A DNA stretch of 64,000 bases, taken from positions 141,001,702-141,065,701 of the forward strand of contig NC_067495.1 in assembly GCF_947179515.1 (NCBI RefSeq), written 5' to 3'. Made by a program: the position numbers and the translations under genes. The notes under the pieces were generated by a model that was not told the DNA's origin, did not search any database, and was given only the letters and a program-made list of their open reading frames with translations. This stretch comes from Apodemus sylvaticus. Lineage: Eukaryota; Chordata; Mammalia; Rodentia; Muridae. The first letter of the stretch is position 1. Each line of letters opens with the position of its first letter. Positions 50,311-62,815 of the stretch are shown here, in pieces.

Positions 50311-51284
50311 CAGAACACTTTTCATAATGGTCTTCTGACAGATCCCAAATTAAGCATAAATTATCATTCTGCTATAAAAATTATATAGTGAAGTTTTCTT
50401 AGGTTTAGGAAAAATATTAAAAAAATGAAAATAGCTGGTTGCCTATGGAAGAAAGAGACAGTTTCTATTGAATGTAATTAAAGTCAGAAGGTTGAAATCC
50501 ATGTAGTCATGTAGAGTTGACAAATGCTGGTGATAGATCACTATATTCATTTTCTATCTATTTGTTCTCTAACATCTAAATGTATAGAATGTTTGAGAGC
50601 TTTATTATTCCTTTTATTGTTTCTCCACTATTTTCTACTCTTGAGTGTTTTGGAATGCATAATGTACTGTACATAAATTGAGTTAAAATTATTATTCTAA
50701 CATGAAAAACTACTTTAAGACACCACAATAATTCAATGCAAAGGTATTTTTGAATTTCAAAGGAATAATTAACTTTTACCACAAATTAAAGAACATTATA
50801 ACATATAACAGATGCTCTTTCTCCTATTCACTTGTTATACAAACTAAAATGTTTTTCTTGTGATATATTTTGACCACTAAATATTAAGCTTGGTTAGTAA
50901 GTATTTATTTGATTTATATTCTTTAGAGAAATTTTGACCCAGGAACATGGTTCCTTTGGTTGGGAATCACATTTAAAGACCTTTCAGTCTGTGTGATCTT
51001 TCTGGAATACAGACAGGCTATATACTTTTATCCCTCTGACTGGAATATGGGCACATCCTTCGTAAACACTTTTAAACTCAAAAAGTATAGTTAAGGGTAG
51101 TAGAAAGAAGCAGGCATACTTGAAAATGATGTCTAATTGAGGGGCAGACAATATGATAAATAAGAGAAAGGTTTGAAAAAATGAGTCAGATATAGGATAC
51201 ACTCAACTCTCATGCCAAAGGACAGGAAAGAGAGGCAACTACACAGAACAATGCAGAGACAGAATGTCAGCCAGTTCTACTAAG

Positions 51285-51540
51285 TTCATTTGAGTGCTGA
51301 GCAGTTTGGTTGAGTGAAGCTCAGTGCAGTTCCATGCAGTCAGTGCAGTTCAGTTCATGGAATTCAGAGGCAGTTTTGCTAAAGAGAACAATTTAGTTGG
51401 AAGCCAGGAGAAGCTAGTTTGAATCAGTCAGCTAGAAAAGGAGTTTTGAGGCAGAACATCTGAGATTAACCAGACAGCCAGAGATCAGAACAAGGTAGTA
51501 AGGGTGAGCTTATTCAGCAGAAAGTCTCTGAGATGAAAAT
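51285..51540. repeat. Possible dispersed repeat with internal short direct repeats
   Basis: gtgcagttc-type words occur repeatedly at 51325-51360 (cagtgcagttc twice, cagttcagttc). The following 180 bp are less AT-rich than the surroundings. It may be an LTR or SINE fragment; I do not recognise the family. Confidence 0.35.
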
Positions 51541-51629
51541 TACATCTACAGAATATAAGTAACTTTTACAAAATTATAATATTACAGCAACATTACTTAA
51601 TATATTTATTTAATATATTTTTGTTAATG

Positions 51630-51810
51630 AATTATGTGCCTGAGAATGATCTTGAACTTTTTATCTTCCTGCCTCTATCTCCTATGTAACAGTTTTATAG
51701 GACAACACTACAATTCCCAGTGTTCATAGTGCTGGGGATTGAATCCAGAGCTTTGTGCATTGTAGGCAAGAAGTCTCCAAACTAAACTACATTGGCAGCC
51801 CTAGAGAAAA
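51630..51810 (-). repeat. B4-type SINE, minus strand
   Basis: It contains cctgcctctatctcctatgt then gtgctggggattgaatccag and gctttgtgcattgtaggcaa in the reverse ID/B4 order, ending tacattggcagccctag. This is the ID-plus-B1 composite structure of B4. Confidence 0.7.
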
Positions 51811-53743
51811 CGTTTTAAGTCACCATCACATACATACTTAAATATACTTATCTTGTAATGGTGAACATTTGTAATAGTTTCCATGGTAAAATCAGTAACT
51901 ATTCATTATGTAAACTATGTATTTTTATTCATTATTATTCATACCTTATGCAACTAATCTTACACTTTTTCACAGGTTTTGTTATATCACTACCTTCTAA
52001 GGTTCATACAACTTGTCTCATCTAGTTAGAAGAATTTTTTTCAGTAAGTCCTTTCAGGGGAGCAAAAGATTATGAATATCATGGCTAAACTTTACACATT
52101 TTTTGATCACTTCAATGAACAATGAATCATAATGAATGAAGTCAAAATAACAGCTAAAATAGTTTTTAATTGATTTGGTTGTAATTGTAAAATTAAATTC
52201 ACATAATTAGAGTGAAAGATCTCTCATTTATCCAATATTTTATTGGAAAAACCACTCTTTTTGGTGGATGTTTTCCCATTTAACATGCAAAATTGCAAGT
52301 TTCTGAATTGAGTCTGAAGAACAGATGAAAAGCAATGGAACATTTAGTGATTCTGTTGTTGTCCTACTTCATTTGTGAACTCTATTTATAGGGGAAAGGA
52401 CATCTTTTAAAGAATAACATTCTAGTTAAAGGTTGCCAGCCAACCCACCTATATTATTTCTTAAAATATTTCCATGAAACAAAGAGTACCAACTTCGATT
52501 CTATAGTATGGATTTCATTCAACAGAAATTCACAAGTAGTTGTGGACCACATTCTAGTTAATGTGCAACATGGAGAAAGAGGAAATAAAACATCATTCCA
52601 CATTCTGGAGAAACTCACTTTCCAGGGTAAGAGGTATATGTGTTAACAGCTCCTGACAGACCAGCATGTTTACAATAGCAACACTAACATTTTGTGAAGA
52701 GGCATAAATTTAAAAAAAAAATTCTAAGACATTATTTTTGAAACTATAACTACATCTTTCAGTCCATAATATTGTATAATAATTAGAGACACAGATGCAT
52801 TTGGCTTTTCTGTGAATGGCATACACATCTAATTGTTAAATTAACTTTTTGTATCTTTAACTACAGAACATCGCTGGAAAATCCTCGCCTCTGACTGGAA
52901 TAAAAATGACATTCTACTGTGTTAAAGACAGATGGTCTGGGCCTATTCAATCCATGCAATCTATCTAAATATATCTTTATTCTCAGTGTCTATGCACACT
53001 GTTGGTTTATGGTCCTTGGTTGGAATGTTAGCCAAGTCATTTTGTGCAAAAAATGGAACTGCGTAGGCTAAAGCTTGGATGAGCTCACTAGAAATTACTT
53101 TCTATTTTAAGTCTCTATGTAACTGTGCTTTGGGATCATAATATAAGATGGTTTTGTCTTTGGATACAGATTGTATAAATTTTACATACAGATAATTAAG
53201 AGGACTTTATAGACAATAATCAGAATGAATATTTTAAAGATCTGTGAAAGAAGTCTACTGAGATTGCATGTATCTTTCATTAATCATGATATTAAAAACA
53301 TTGTTATATTTATGCTAAACTTAAAGAAGAATGTGTTTATCATTCATAATACTATTTGAGTTTACAAATATCCCTTTCTATATATTATTATTAAAGATAA
53401 ACTACATCTGTATTACAGTGTTTTGTCAAAGATCTTGTAGCAAATAATATCAAAACTATTGTAACATGAAAACTTAAGTTTCTTGAAGTTTTGTTTATGG
53501 TGGCATGAAACACACTGAATAGCTAATAATTAATATTTATAACCACTAATATCATTGAACATGGTTGCATTGTTTCAAGAAACCATATTCGATAGTTCAA
53601 ACTTTTATCTCATCCTGATGTACTTTATAATATAAAATTCAACCCTGATTTTCTTCCTCACATCTCTGTCTCCCACATATAGTTCTTTGGACAGAGACAG
53701 TTGTGTCTTAAAGAAGTTGTATTAGCTTGGACATCAGATCCTG

Positions 53744-53771
53744 TCTATCTATCATCTATCTATCTATATAT

Positions 53772-53854
<83 letters not shown>
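53744..53854. repeat. Composite microsatellite (CTAT)n-(CT)n-(TA)n
   Basis: TCTATC-type units, then about 18 CT units, then about 20 TA units, without unique sequence between them. Confidence 0.95.
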
Positions 53855-53857
<3 letters not shown>

Positions 53858-54777
53858 TTTAGAGATATCTATGTATTTCACCTTGATTTTCTGAATGTAT
53901 GTTCAGTAAATATACAAAGTTAACTATTTCTTGAAGTAACGACAACTCCATGAACTATATCTTCAGCCCACATATGTATGATATACATATCTCTAGAATC
54001 GATCTCTTTCTCCTTTCTAAGATTCAGAAATTGAGTTTCAATTTTGATGAGTCACTCTCTAACAACCCTCCACTTAGGAAGGCTGACTATTATCACCAGA
54101 ATTACAAATAAAATCACTTCATGTGTGTTTACTCAAAAATATAGCTCTTTGAGAGACTATAAAATTGGTAAATATCTTTAAAACTATAGACTGACATTCA
54201 CTCTGGTACTTTTCTTCACTTTACATTATACTCCTTTTTTTATGAATACAAGATTAAGAGCACATGCTCAAAGGTACCCAGTACCAAAAGTCAATTTCTT
54301 AAGCTTAACTTGGGAGATATAGGTACATATTTTAGTTTTAAATATTATCTAATATGCAAGAAAATGGTAGTTTCAACCCATATTAATTCACCTAGTCAGC
54401 AAGCTATGTGAGTCTCACAAACTTCCCTCAGACAGGCTGTTACTACAGTGGCAACAATCTATCTATATTTAAAAGTTTGTGCTGAGTGACAAAATGGGAG
54501 AAATTATAAGCTTGAGATGTAATTACATAAGCAAGTATAGGGACAAAGAGTTTAAATATGCAAAGAAATAAGTTATAAATTTCACACTACAGTTTAAAGA
54601 GAAAATATAAAAAACATCAATTTCTGATGGCCTAAACAGTGAACGAAGCACATACTTTTATTTATTTATTTATTTAGGTTTTCAAAATAAATTAACATAT
54701 AATTTCACAAAGTCTTAGGGCAGTCAAGAATTCAAGTAAATGTGATAATATTAGCAAATTACACATTTAAAAATATA

Positions 54778-54790
54778 TATACTACGTTTT
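54778..54790. repeat. Target-site duplication of L1-H, left copy
   Basis: tatactacgtttt here against tatactaagtttt at 59340-59352: 12 of 13 bases match. Confidence 0.82.
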
Positions 54791-55059
54791 CTTTTTTATT
54801 TTAATTTTTTTATTTATTTTCTATAGTTTTTGTTTACATTCTAAAAGCCTTCCCTTTTCCCAGTCCCTTCCTCCATATGTTCCATAAGTCCTCTTCTCTC
54901 CATCCATTCTCCTGTCTTTCCCCCTCCCCTTTCTTGGTCCTGGTACTCCCCTACAATGCTGGATCAAGCCTTTCCAGGATTAGAGCCCTCTGCTTCCTTC
55001 TTCATGGGAATCATTTGACATGCTAATTGTATCTTAAGTATTCAGAGCTTCAGGGCTAA

Positions 55060-57801
55060 TTAGTATCCACTTATCAATGATTACATTCCATGTGTATTCT
55101 TTTGTGATTGCATTACCTCGCATAGGATGATATTTTCCAGTTCCATCCATTTGCCTAAAAAATTCATGAATTCATTGTTTTTAATTGCTGAATAGTACTC
55201 CATTGTATATCTATACCACATTTTCTGTATCCATTCCTCCATTGAGGGATATCTGGGTTCTTTCCAGCTTCTGGCTATTATAAATAAGGCTGCTATGAAC
55301 ATAGTGGAGCATGTGTCTTTAATGCATGATGGGGAATCCTCTGGGTATATGCCCAGGAGAGGTATAGCAAGGTCCTCCGGAAGAGTCATGCCCAGTTTTC
55401 TTAGGAACCACCAGACTGATTTCCATAGTGGTTGTACCATTTTACAATCCCACCAGCAATGGAGGAGTGTTACTTTTTCTCCACATCCTCACCAACACCT
55501 GCTGTCTCCTGAGTTTTTAACCTTAGCCATTCTGACTGGTGTGAGGTGAAATCTCGGGGTTGTTTTGATCTGCATTTCCCTAATGGTTAATGATGTTGAG
55601 CATTTCTTAAGGTGCTTCTGGGCCATCCAAATTTCTTCAGGCGAAAATTCTTTGTTTAGGTCTGTACCCCATTTTTTAATAGGGTTATTTGGTTCCCTGG
55701 GATCTAACTTCTTGGGTTTTTTGTATATATTGGATAGTAGCCCTCTATCAGATCTAGGGTTGGTGAAGATCTTTTCCCAATTTGTTGGTTGGCATTTTGT
55801 CCTTTTGATGGTGTCCTGTACCTTACAGAAACATTGTAATTTTATGAGATCCCATTTGTCAATTCTTGATCTTAGAGCATAAGCTATTGGTGTTCTGTTC
55901 AGGAACTTTCCCCCTGTGCCTATGTCCTCAAGGGTCCTCCCCAGATTCTTTTCTATTAGTTTCAGTTTATGTATTAGTTCTGGTTTTATGTGGAGGTCCT
56001 TGATCCACTTGGAGTTAAGCTTAGTACAAGGAGATAAGAATGGATCAATTTGCATTCTCCTGCATGCTGACCTACAGTTGAACCAGCACCATTTGTTGAA
56101 AAGGCTATCTTTTTTCCACTGGATGGATGTAGCTCCTTCATCAAAGATCAAATAACCATAATTCTGTGGATTCATTTCCGGGTCTTCAATTATATTCCAT
56201 TGATCTACTTGCCTGTCCCTGTGCCAATACCATAGGTGTACAGATTCATTTCTGGGTATTCAATTCTATTCCATTGGTCCACGTGCCTGTCCCTGTGCCA
56301 ATACGATGCAGTTTTTAACACTATTGCTCTGTAGTATTGCTTGAGGTCTGGTATACTAATACCCCCAGAAGTTCTTTTACTGTTGAGAATGGTTTTAGCT
56401 ATCCTGGGTTTTTTTGTTATTCCAGATACATTTGGGAATTGCTTTTTCCAACTCTGTGAAGTTCTAAGTTGGGATTTTGATCGGGATTGCATTGAATCTG
56501 TATATTGCTTTTGGCAAGATGGCCATTTTAACTATATTAATCCTGCCAATCCACAAGCATGGCAGAATTTTCCATTTTCTGAGGTCTTTGATTTCCTTCT
56601 ACAGAGATCTGAAGTTCTTGTTGTAAAGATCTTTCACTTCTTTGGTTAGATTCGCACCAAGATACTTTTTATATTGTTTGTGGCAATTGTGAAGGGTGTC
56701 ATTTCCCTAACTTCTTTCTCAGTCTGCTTATCCTTTGAGTATAGGAAGGCAACTGATTTGCTTGAGTTGATTTTATAACAAGCCACTCTGCTGAAGTTGT
56801 TTATCAGCTGTAGGAGTTCTCTGGTGGAGGTTTACGGGTCACTTAAGTAGACTATCATGTCATCTGCAAATAGTGATAATTTTACTTCTTCCTCTCCAAT
56901 TTGTATCCCTTTGACCTCCTTATGCTGTCTAAATTGTTCTAGCTAGGACTGCAAGTACTATATTGAAAAGATATGGAGAGAGACGTAAGCCTTGTCTAGA
57001 CCCTGATTTTAGTGGGATTGCTTCAAGTTTCTCTCCATTTAGTTTGATGTTGGCTATTGGTTTGCTGTATATTGCTTGAATTATGTTTAGTTACGGGCCT
57101 TTAATTCCTGTTCTTTCCAAGATTTTTAGCATGAAAGGATGCAGAATTTTTTCAAATGCAATTTCAGCATCTAATGAAATGATCATATGTTTTTTTTTCT
57201 TTGAGTTTGTTTATGTAGTGGATTGCATTGATGGATTTCCATATATTGAACCATCCCTGCATCCCTGGGATGAAGTCCACTTGATCGTGGTGAATGATCA
57301 TTTTGATGTGTTCTTGGATTTGTTTGGCAAGAATTTTATTGAGTATTTTTGCATCGATATTCATAAGGGAAATTGGCCTGAATTTCTCTTTCTTTGTTGG
57401 ATCTTTGTGTGGTTTTGGTATCAGTGTAACTGTGGCTTTGCAGAACGAGTTGGGTAGTGATCCTTCTGTTTCTATTTTGTGGAACAGTTTGAAGAGTATT
57501 GGTGTTAGATCTTCTTGAAGGTCTGATAGAATTCTGCACTGAAGCCATCTGGTCCCATGCTTCTTTTGGTTGGGAGACTTTCTATGACCCCTTTTATTTC
57601 TTTAGGGGTTATGGGACTGTTTAGATGATCTATTTGATCCTGATTTAATTTTTGTGTTTGGTATCTGTCTAGGAAATTGTCCATTTCCTCCAGATTGTCC
57701 TGTTTATGTATCCTGTCTTTTTGTCTATGTCTTTTTATTTGGGAATTGAGTCCATTGATGTTAAGAGATATTAAAGAATAGTGATTATTACTTCCTGTCA
57801 T
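55060..57801 (-). pseudogene. L1-H ORF2 with in-frame endonuclease deletion, broken
   Basis: It starts at 57801 with MTGSNNHYSLISLNINGL. After about 35 codons (IHKQD) it jumps to NLEEMDNFLDRYQ, which in L1-A lies 388 codons further on. The jump keeps the frame. Then RT motifs (SMGPDGF, later FIPGMQGW) and C-terminal pieces follow, with frameshifts near 57500, 57165 and 56500 and stops. Lost are QETH, GDFN and SDH, all needed for target cutting. Confidence 0.9.
56167..56310 (-). repeat. Tandem duplication (~75-bp period) in L1-H ORF2
   Basis: gattcatttccgggtcttca at 56167 and gattcatttctgggtattca at 56242 begin two copies of the same ~67-bp segment, both ending tgcctgtccctgtgccaata. The copies differ at several bases, so the duplication is not very recent. 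Confidence 0.85.
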
Positions 57802-57865
57802 TTTTGATGTTATCTTTTATATTTGATTGATTATCTTCTTTTTGGTTTGATGAAAGAAGGTTACT

Positions 57866-59064
57866 ATCTTGCATTTTCCAGGGTTACGTTTCCCTCCTAT
57901 TATCCTTTGTAGGGCTGTGTTTGTGGTAAGATATTTGGTGAACTTAATTTTGTCACAGAATATCTTGGTTTCTCCATCTATGGTGGTTGAGAGTTTTGCT
58001 GGGTATAGAAGTTTTGGCTGGCATTTATATTCTCTTAGAGTCTGCATGAGATCTGCCCAGGATCTTCTACTTTCATAGTCTCTGGTGAGAAGTCTGGTGT
58101 GATTCTGATAGGTCTTCCTTTATATGTTACTCGGCCTCTTTCTCTTACTGTCTTTAATATTCTTTCCTTGTTTAGTACATTTGGTGTTTTGATTATTATG
58201 TGACAGGAGGTAGTTCTGTTTTGGTCCAGTCTGTTTGGAGTTCTGTAGGCTTCTTGTATATCCATGGGAATCTCTGTCTTTAGATTAGGGAAGTTTTCTT
58301 CCATAATTTTATTGAAGATATTTGCTGGCCCTTTAAGTTGTAAATCGTCACTCTCATCTATGCCTATAATCCTTAGGTTTGGCCTTCTCAATGTGTCCTG
58401 AATTTCCTGGATGTTTTGGGTTACAAGCTTTTTACATTTTGAATTTTCTTTGACCATTGAGTCAATGGTTTCTATGGTATCTTCAGCATCTGAGATTCCT
58501 TCTTCTATCTCTTGTATTCTGTTGTTGATATTTGCATGTATGGTCCCTGATTTCTTCCCAAGGTTTTGTATCTCCAAAGTTGTCTCCCTTTGCGATTTCA
58601 TAGTTGTTTCTACTTCTGTTTTTAGATCCTGGATATTTTTGCTCAGTTCCTTCACTTGCTTGTGCTTTCCTGTAATTCTTTGAGAGATATTTGTGTTTCT
58701 TCTTTCATGACTTCTGCCTGTTGGTCAAATTTCTCCTGTACTTTTTAAAGTAATTTTTGCATTTCCTCCTGATTGGCTACTATCATTTGGCCCATATTCT
58801 CCTGAATTTCTTTAAGTGATTTTTTTGCTTCCCTTGTAAGGGCTTCTAGCTTTTGATCATTTTCTCCTGAATTTCTTTAAGAGATTTATTTATGTCCTCC
58901 ATGTGTTCTTGTAACAGCATCATGACCAGTGATTTTACATCCAAATCTTGCTTTTCTTGTGTGTTGGGGTATCCAGGACTTGGTATTAATGGAGAATTGG
59001 GGTCAGATGCTGCCATATTGCCTTGATTTCTGTTAGTAATGTTCCTATGTTTGCCTTTTGCCAT
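57866..59064 (-). pseudogene. L1-H ORF1, broken
   Basis: The ATG at 59064 (minus) gives MAKGKHRNITNRNQGNMAAS. The coiled coil is interrupted by a stop near 58846 and a shift. RRM motif RPNLRIIGID and the C-terminal part GRVTYKGRPIRITPDFSPET are clear, followed by a frame change near 58040. The end is at 57866. Confidence 0.88.
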
Positions 59065-59339
59065 CTAGATCTCACTGGTGTTAGTTGGTCTTGTTGTCAA
59101 TGCAGGACTTACCCTTGCAAGATGCCTCCCTGCAGCCAGCCTCCAGCAGCACTGCTATCCCTCTGCACTGCTTGGGTATGGGGTGCGTGGCCCAGGCTGC
59201 TTCTGATCTAGTGGTGGTGACTGGAAGGCTCCCGCCAGAGGCCTCCAGATGGATCCTCAGCTTTGCTGGGCCAGAAAGATTCACCTGAGCAAGGTGCCTC
59301 ACTGTGGCTGGCCTCCAGACACATCGCTGGCCCTCTGCC

Positions 59340-59352
59340 TATACTAAGTTTT
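59340..59352. repeat. Target-site duplication of L1-H, right copy
   Basis: Pairs with 54778-54790, one mismatch. Confidence 0.82.
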
Positions 59353-59699
59353 CAATAGAGGGAACAGCTTATTTGGTAAGAGCAAGTATATACAAACCAA
59401 TAGTGAAGGATAACACTGGAAGACTGAGGTATAGAATTGTATTGTGAAGAATCATGACTACTAAGTAGTCAAAATTTTCTACTAAGTAGTACATAAATGA
59501 TTGTAAGCTATGGAGACAGATTAATGGGTCCAAGTGTATTATGTGCAAGCATGAGGACCCGAGCTCACATACTCTGTCTACACACATATAAAGTAGAGTT
59601 GTGACTACATGAACACAGGATGATCAGTAGGGTGTATTGGCCAGCTATTCTAGTTTAAAAAAATGAACTTCAGGTTTAGTGAGACACCCCTATGTCTAG
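59353..59699. other. Non-coding DNA with a possible SINE trace
   Basis: No gene. A tRNA-type SINE trace is possible at 59505-59600 (gtgcaagcatgaggacccga), too weak to classify. Confidence 0.4.
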
Positions 59700-59912
59700 T
59701 GACTAAGCATCAGGTTGGCAATTCCTCAGAAAATTAGACATAGTACTACCTGAGGACCCAGCTATACCACTCCTGGGCGTATACCCAGAATGTGCTCCAA
59801 CATGTAATAAGGACACATGCTCCACTATGTTCATAGCAGCCTTATTTATAATATCCAGAAGCTGAAAAGAACCCTAATGTCCCTCAACAAAAGAATGGAT
59901 AAAGAAAATTCT
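59700..59912 (+). mobile_element. Old L1 ORF2 3' fragment, plus strand
   Basis: Matches the end of ORF2: attcctcagaaaattagaca, ataccactcctgggcgtata, gtaataaggacacatgctcc, atagcagccttatttataat. It stops before the ORF2 end and joins minus-strand L1 sequence at about 59913. Confidence 0.8.
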
Positions 59913-60385
59913 TCTATAGCTTTATGTGTTAAGGGACGGGTTATATGGTTTATGTGAGCTTGACTTAAGTTTGGTATTTGGTATCTGTCTAGAAAATTGT
60001 TCATTTCATCCATATTTTCCAGTTTTGTTGAGTATAGGCTTCTGTAGCAGGATTTAATGATTTTTCTAATTGCCTCAGTTTCTGTTGTTATATCTACATT
60101 TTCATTTTTTAGTTTGCTAATTTGGATAATTTCTCTGTGCCCTCATGTTAGTCTTGCTAAGGGTTTAATCTATCTTCTTGATGTTCTCAAAGAACCTGAT
60201 CCCTGTTTTGCTGATTCATTGTATAGTTCTTTTCGTTTCTATTTGCATTATTTTAGCCCTGAGTTATTATTTCCTACTGTCTACTCCTCTTTGATATATT
60301 TGCTTCCTTTAGTTCTAGAGCATCCAGGTGTGTTGTTAAGCTGCTACTTTGTGCTCTCTAGTTCCTTTTTGGAGGCACTCAGAGT
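59913..60385 (-). mobile_element. Old L1 ORF2 fragment, minus strand
   Basis: Reverse complement of the RT N-terminal region: ttggtatctgtctagaaaat, then ctgttgttatatctacattt and the region up to ggaggcactcagag. It is the opposite orientation to its left neighbour, and whether the two derive from one event is unclear. Confidence 0.75.
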
Positions 60386-61105
60386 TTGGAGGCTTCAGTC
60401 CTTCTTAGAATGGGGAATAAAATATTCACAGGAAGACATAAGAAAACAAATTGTGGAGCAGAGACTGAAGTCAAGACTGTCTAGAGACTGTACCACCTTG
60501 GGAATCTACCCCATATACAGTTGCTAAATGAGGGCAGTATTGTGGATGCCAAGAAGTGCATGCTGACAGAAGCCTGATATACCAGTGTCCTGAGAGGCCC
60601 TGCCAGAGCCTGACAAGACAGAGGTAGATGCTTTCAGCCAACCATTTTACTGAGCTTGGGGTCCTTAAAGGAGGAGTTAGAGAAAGAAATAAAGGAGCTG
60701 AAGTGGTTTGCAACCCCATAGAAAGAACAACAATATCAACCAAGGAGACCCCTCTGGATCTCCCAGGCACTAAACCACCAACTAAAGAGTTTTATATGGA
60801 AGCACCCATGGCTCTAGCTGCATATATAGGAGATGGAGGATGGCCTTGTCAGGCATCAATGGGAGAAGCCTTCAGTACTGTGAAGGCTTGATGCCCCTTC
60901 ACAGTTGAGTTCTTGAGCTCTTTACCCTATTTTTAATATGGCTATTTGGTTCTCTGGCATCAGTGTAGGGGAAAGAAAGGGCAGGGAGGTTGAAGTAGGT
61001 GGGTAGCTGAGAGAACACCCTCATAAAAACAGGGTGAAGAGAGATGGCATAGGGTTTTTCTGGGTAGGAAACCAAAAAGGGGTATAACATTTGAAAAGTA
61101 ATTAT
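60386..61105 (+). mobile_element. Lx-type L1 3' UTR, plus strand, with a scrap insertion
   Basis: Old rodent L1 3' UTR blocks occur in order: ggaggcttcagtccttctta, attgtggatgccaagaagtg, ctgccagagcctgacaagac, ggtttgcaaccccatagaaa, gtgaaggcttgatgcccc, and after a 64-bp foreign piece, gtgtaggggaaagaaagggc and the terminal ataacatttgaaaagtaat. No ORF. Confidence 0.75.
60898..60961 (-). mobile_element. 64-bp L1 ORF2 scrap inside the Lx 3' UTR
   Basis: ttgagctctttaccctattt then ggctatttggttctctggca match the reverse complement of L1 ORF2 (compare L1-F near 42820-42860). It interrupts the Lx 3' UTR between gatgcccc and gtgtagggg. Confidence 0.65.
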
Positions 61106-62815
61106 TGAAATTTTCAATATTAGAATGGTGACTCCTGCTTGTTTCATGGGACCATTGGTTTGGACAATTGTTTTCCAGCCATCTACTCTGAGGTAGTGGC
61201 TGTTATTATTACTAAGATGTGTTTCCACATGCAGCAAAATGATGGGTCCTGCTTACATATCCAGTATATTAGTCTATGTCTTTTATTGGGGAATTGAGTA
61301 CATTGATGTGAAGAGATATTAAGGAAGAGTTAATGCTGCTTCCTGTTATATTTGCTGTTATTTTTATGTTTGTGTCGTTATCTTCTTTTTGGTTAGTTGA
61401 AAGATTACTTTCTTACTTTTTTTTTTTTTTTTACTCTTTTGCTTTTTCTAGGGTGTAGTTTCCCTCCTTGTGCTGATGTTTTCCATTATCCTTTATAAGG
61501 CTTGATTTGTGGAAAGTTCCTGTGTAAATTTGGTTTTGTCATGGAATATTTTGTTTTGTACATCTAAGATTATTGAGAGTTTTGCTGGGTATAGCAGTCT
61601 GTGCTGGTATTTATGTTCACTTAGGGTCTGTATGACATCTTCCCAGGATCTTCTTGCTTTTATTGTCTGTGGTGAGAAATCTGGTGTAATTTTGATAGCT
61701 CTGCCTTTATATGTTACTTGACCATTTTCTATTTCTACTTTTAATATTCTTTCTTTGTTTTGACTATTATATGACAGGAGAAATTTCTTTTCTGGTCCAA
61801 TCTATTTTGAGTTCTGTAGGCCTCTTGCATATTCATGGGCATCCCTTTCTTGAGGTTATGGAACTTTTCTTCTATAATTTTGTTGAAGATACTGACTGGC
61901 CCTTTAAGTTAGAAATCTTCCCTCTCTTCTATACCTATTATCCTAAGCTTTGGTCTTATCATTTTGTCCTGGATTTCCTGGATGTTTTGCGTTAGGAGCT
62001 TTTTGCATTTTTAATTTTCTTTGACTGTTGTATCAATGTTTTCTATGGGATCTTCTGCACCAGATATTCTTTCTTCAATCTCTTGTATTCTGTTGGTGCA
62101 TCTATGACACTTGATCTCTTTCCTAGATTTTCTATCTTCAGTGTTGTCTTCCTTTGTGATTTCTTTATTGTTTCTGTTTTCATCCTGGATGGTATTTTTG
62201 TATTCATTCACCTCTTTGTTTGTGTTTTCCTGTAATTTTTTTTAATAGAATTTTGTGTTTCCTCTGTAAAGGAGTCTACCTGCTTACCTGTGTTCTCCTG
62301 TCTTTAAGGAAGTTATTTATGTCCTTCTAAACATTTCCTATCATCATCATGGGATGTGATTTTGACTTAGAGTCTTGCTTTTCTGGTTTTTTGGAGTGTC
62401 CATGGCTCACTTTAGTAGGAGGACTGGGTTATGATGATGTAAAGTAGCCTTGGTTTCTATTAGTTATTTTCTTGCCCTTGCCTCTTGCCATCTGGTTATC
62501 TCTGGTGCTAGCTGGCTTTGCTGTCTCTCTGTTTTTTCCCGCCTTTAAACATGTGTGTCAGAACTCCTGGGAGACTAGTTTTCTCTTGGTTTGACACAGG
62601 TATGAATAGCTGTGGTACAAGGTCAGTTCAGGGGCACAGACAAAAACTGGAAGGAACCTGTCCTAGGCTGCTACTTGGTTCCTGTTTTCTGAGGAGGGCT
62701 CCAGGCATGTCCCTCTTGACCAGGTATTTGAACAAAATTGGTGGTCTTATCTGTGCTCCTAAGTGTGTTAGCACTCCTGGGAGACCTGTCCTCTCCTGGT
62801 GGGATTTGGGTACTC
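61106..62815 (-). mobile_element. Old L1 5' half, minus strand
   Basis: Right to left: 5' UTR (about 62500-62815), ORF1 (about 62490-61440) and the start of ORF2 endonuclease (61350-61106, with GVTILI near 61140). ORF1 has the RIQEIEERISGAEDPIENID coiled-coil segment at 62035-62100. It is heavily frameshifted. Its 3' part is missing. Confidence 0.78.

Larger units (their letters stand above)
50311..54777. other. Unique AT-rich non-coding DNA
   Basis: No coding gene seen. It contains the B4-like SINE at 51630-51810, short direct repeats at 51290-51365 and the microsatellite at 53744-53854. The rest is unassigned; conserved non-coding elements cannot be judged without alignment. Confidence 0.5.
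54791..59339 (-). mobile_element. L1-H: L1 with 5' UTR but internal deletion, minus strand
   Basis: From right to left: 5' UTR (about 59065-59339), ORF1 (59064-57866), ORF2 (57801-~55060) and 3' UTR to the T-run at 54791. The TSDs bracket it. ORF2 lacks about 1.16 kb covering most of the endonuclease and the region before RT. It also has a local duplication at 56167-56310. Confidence 0.9.
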
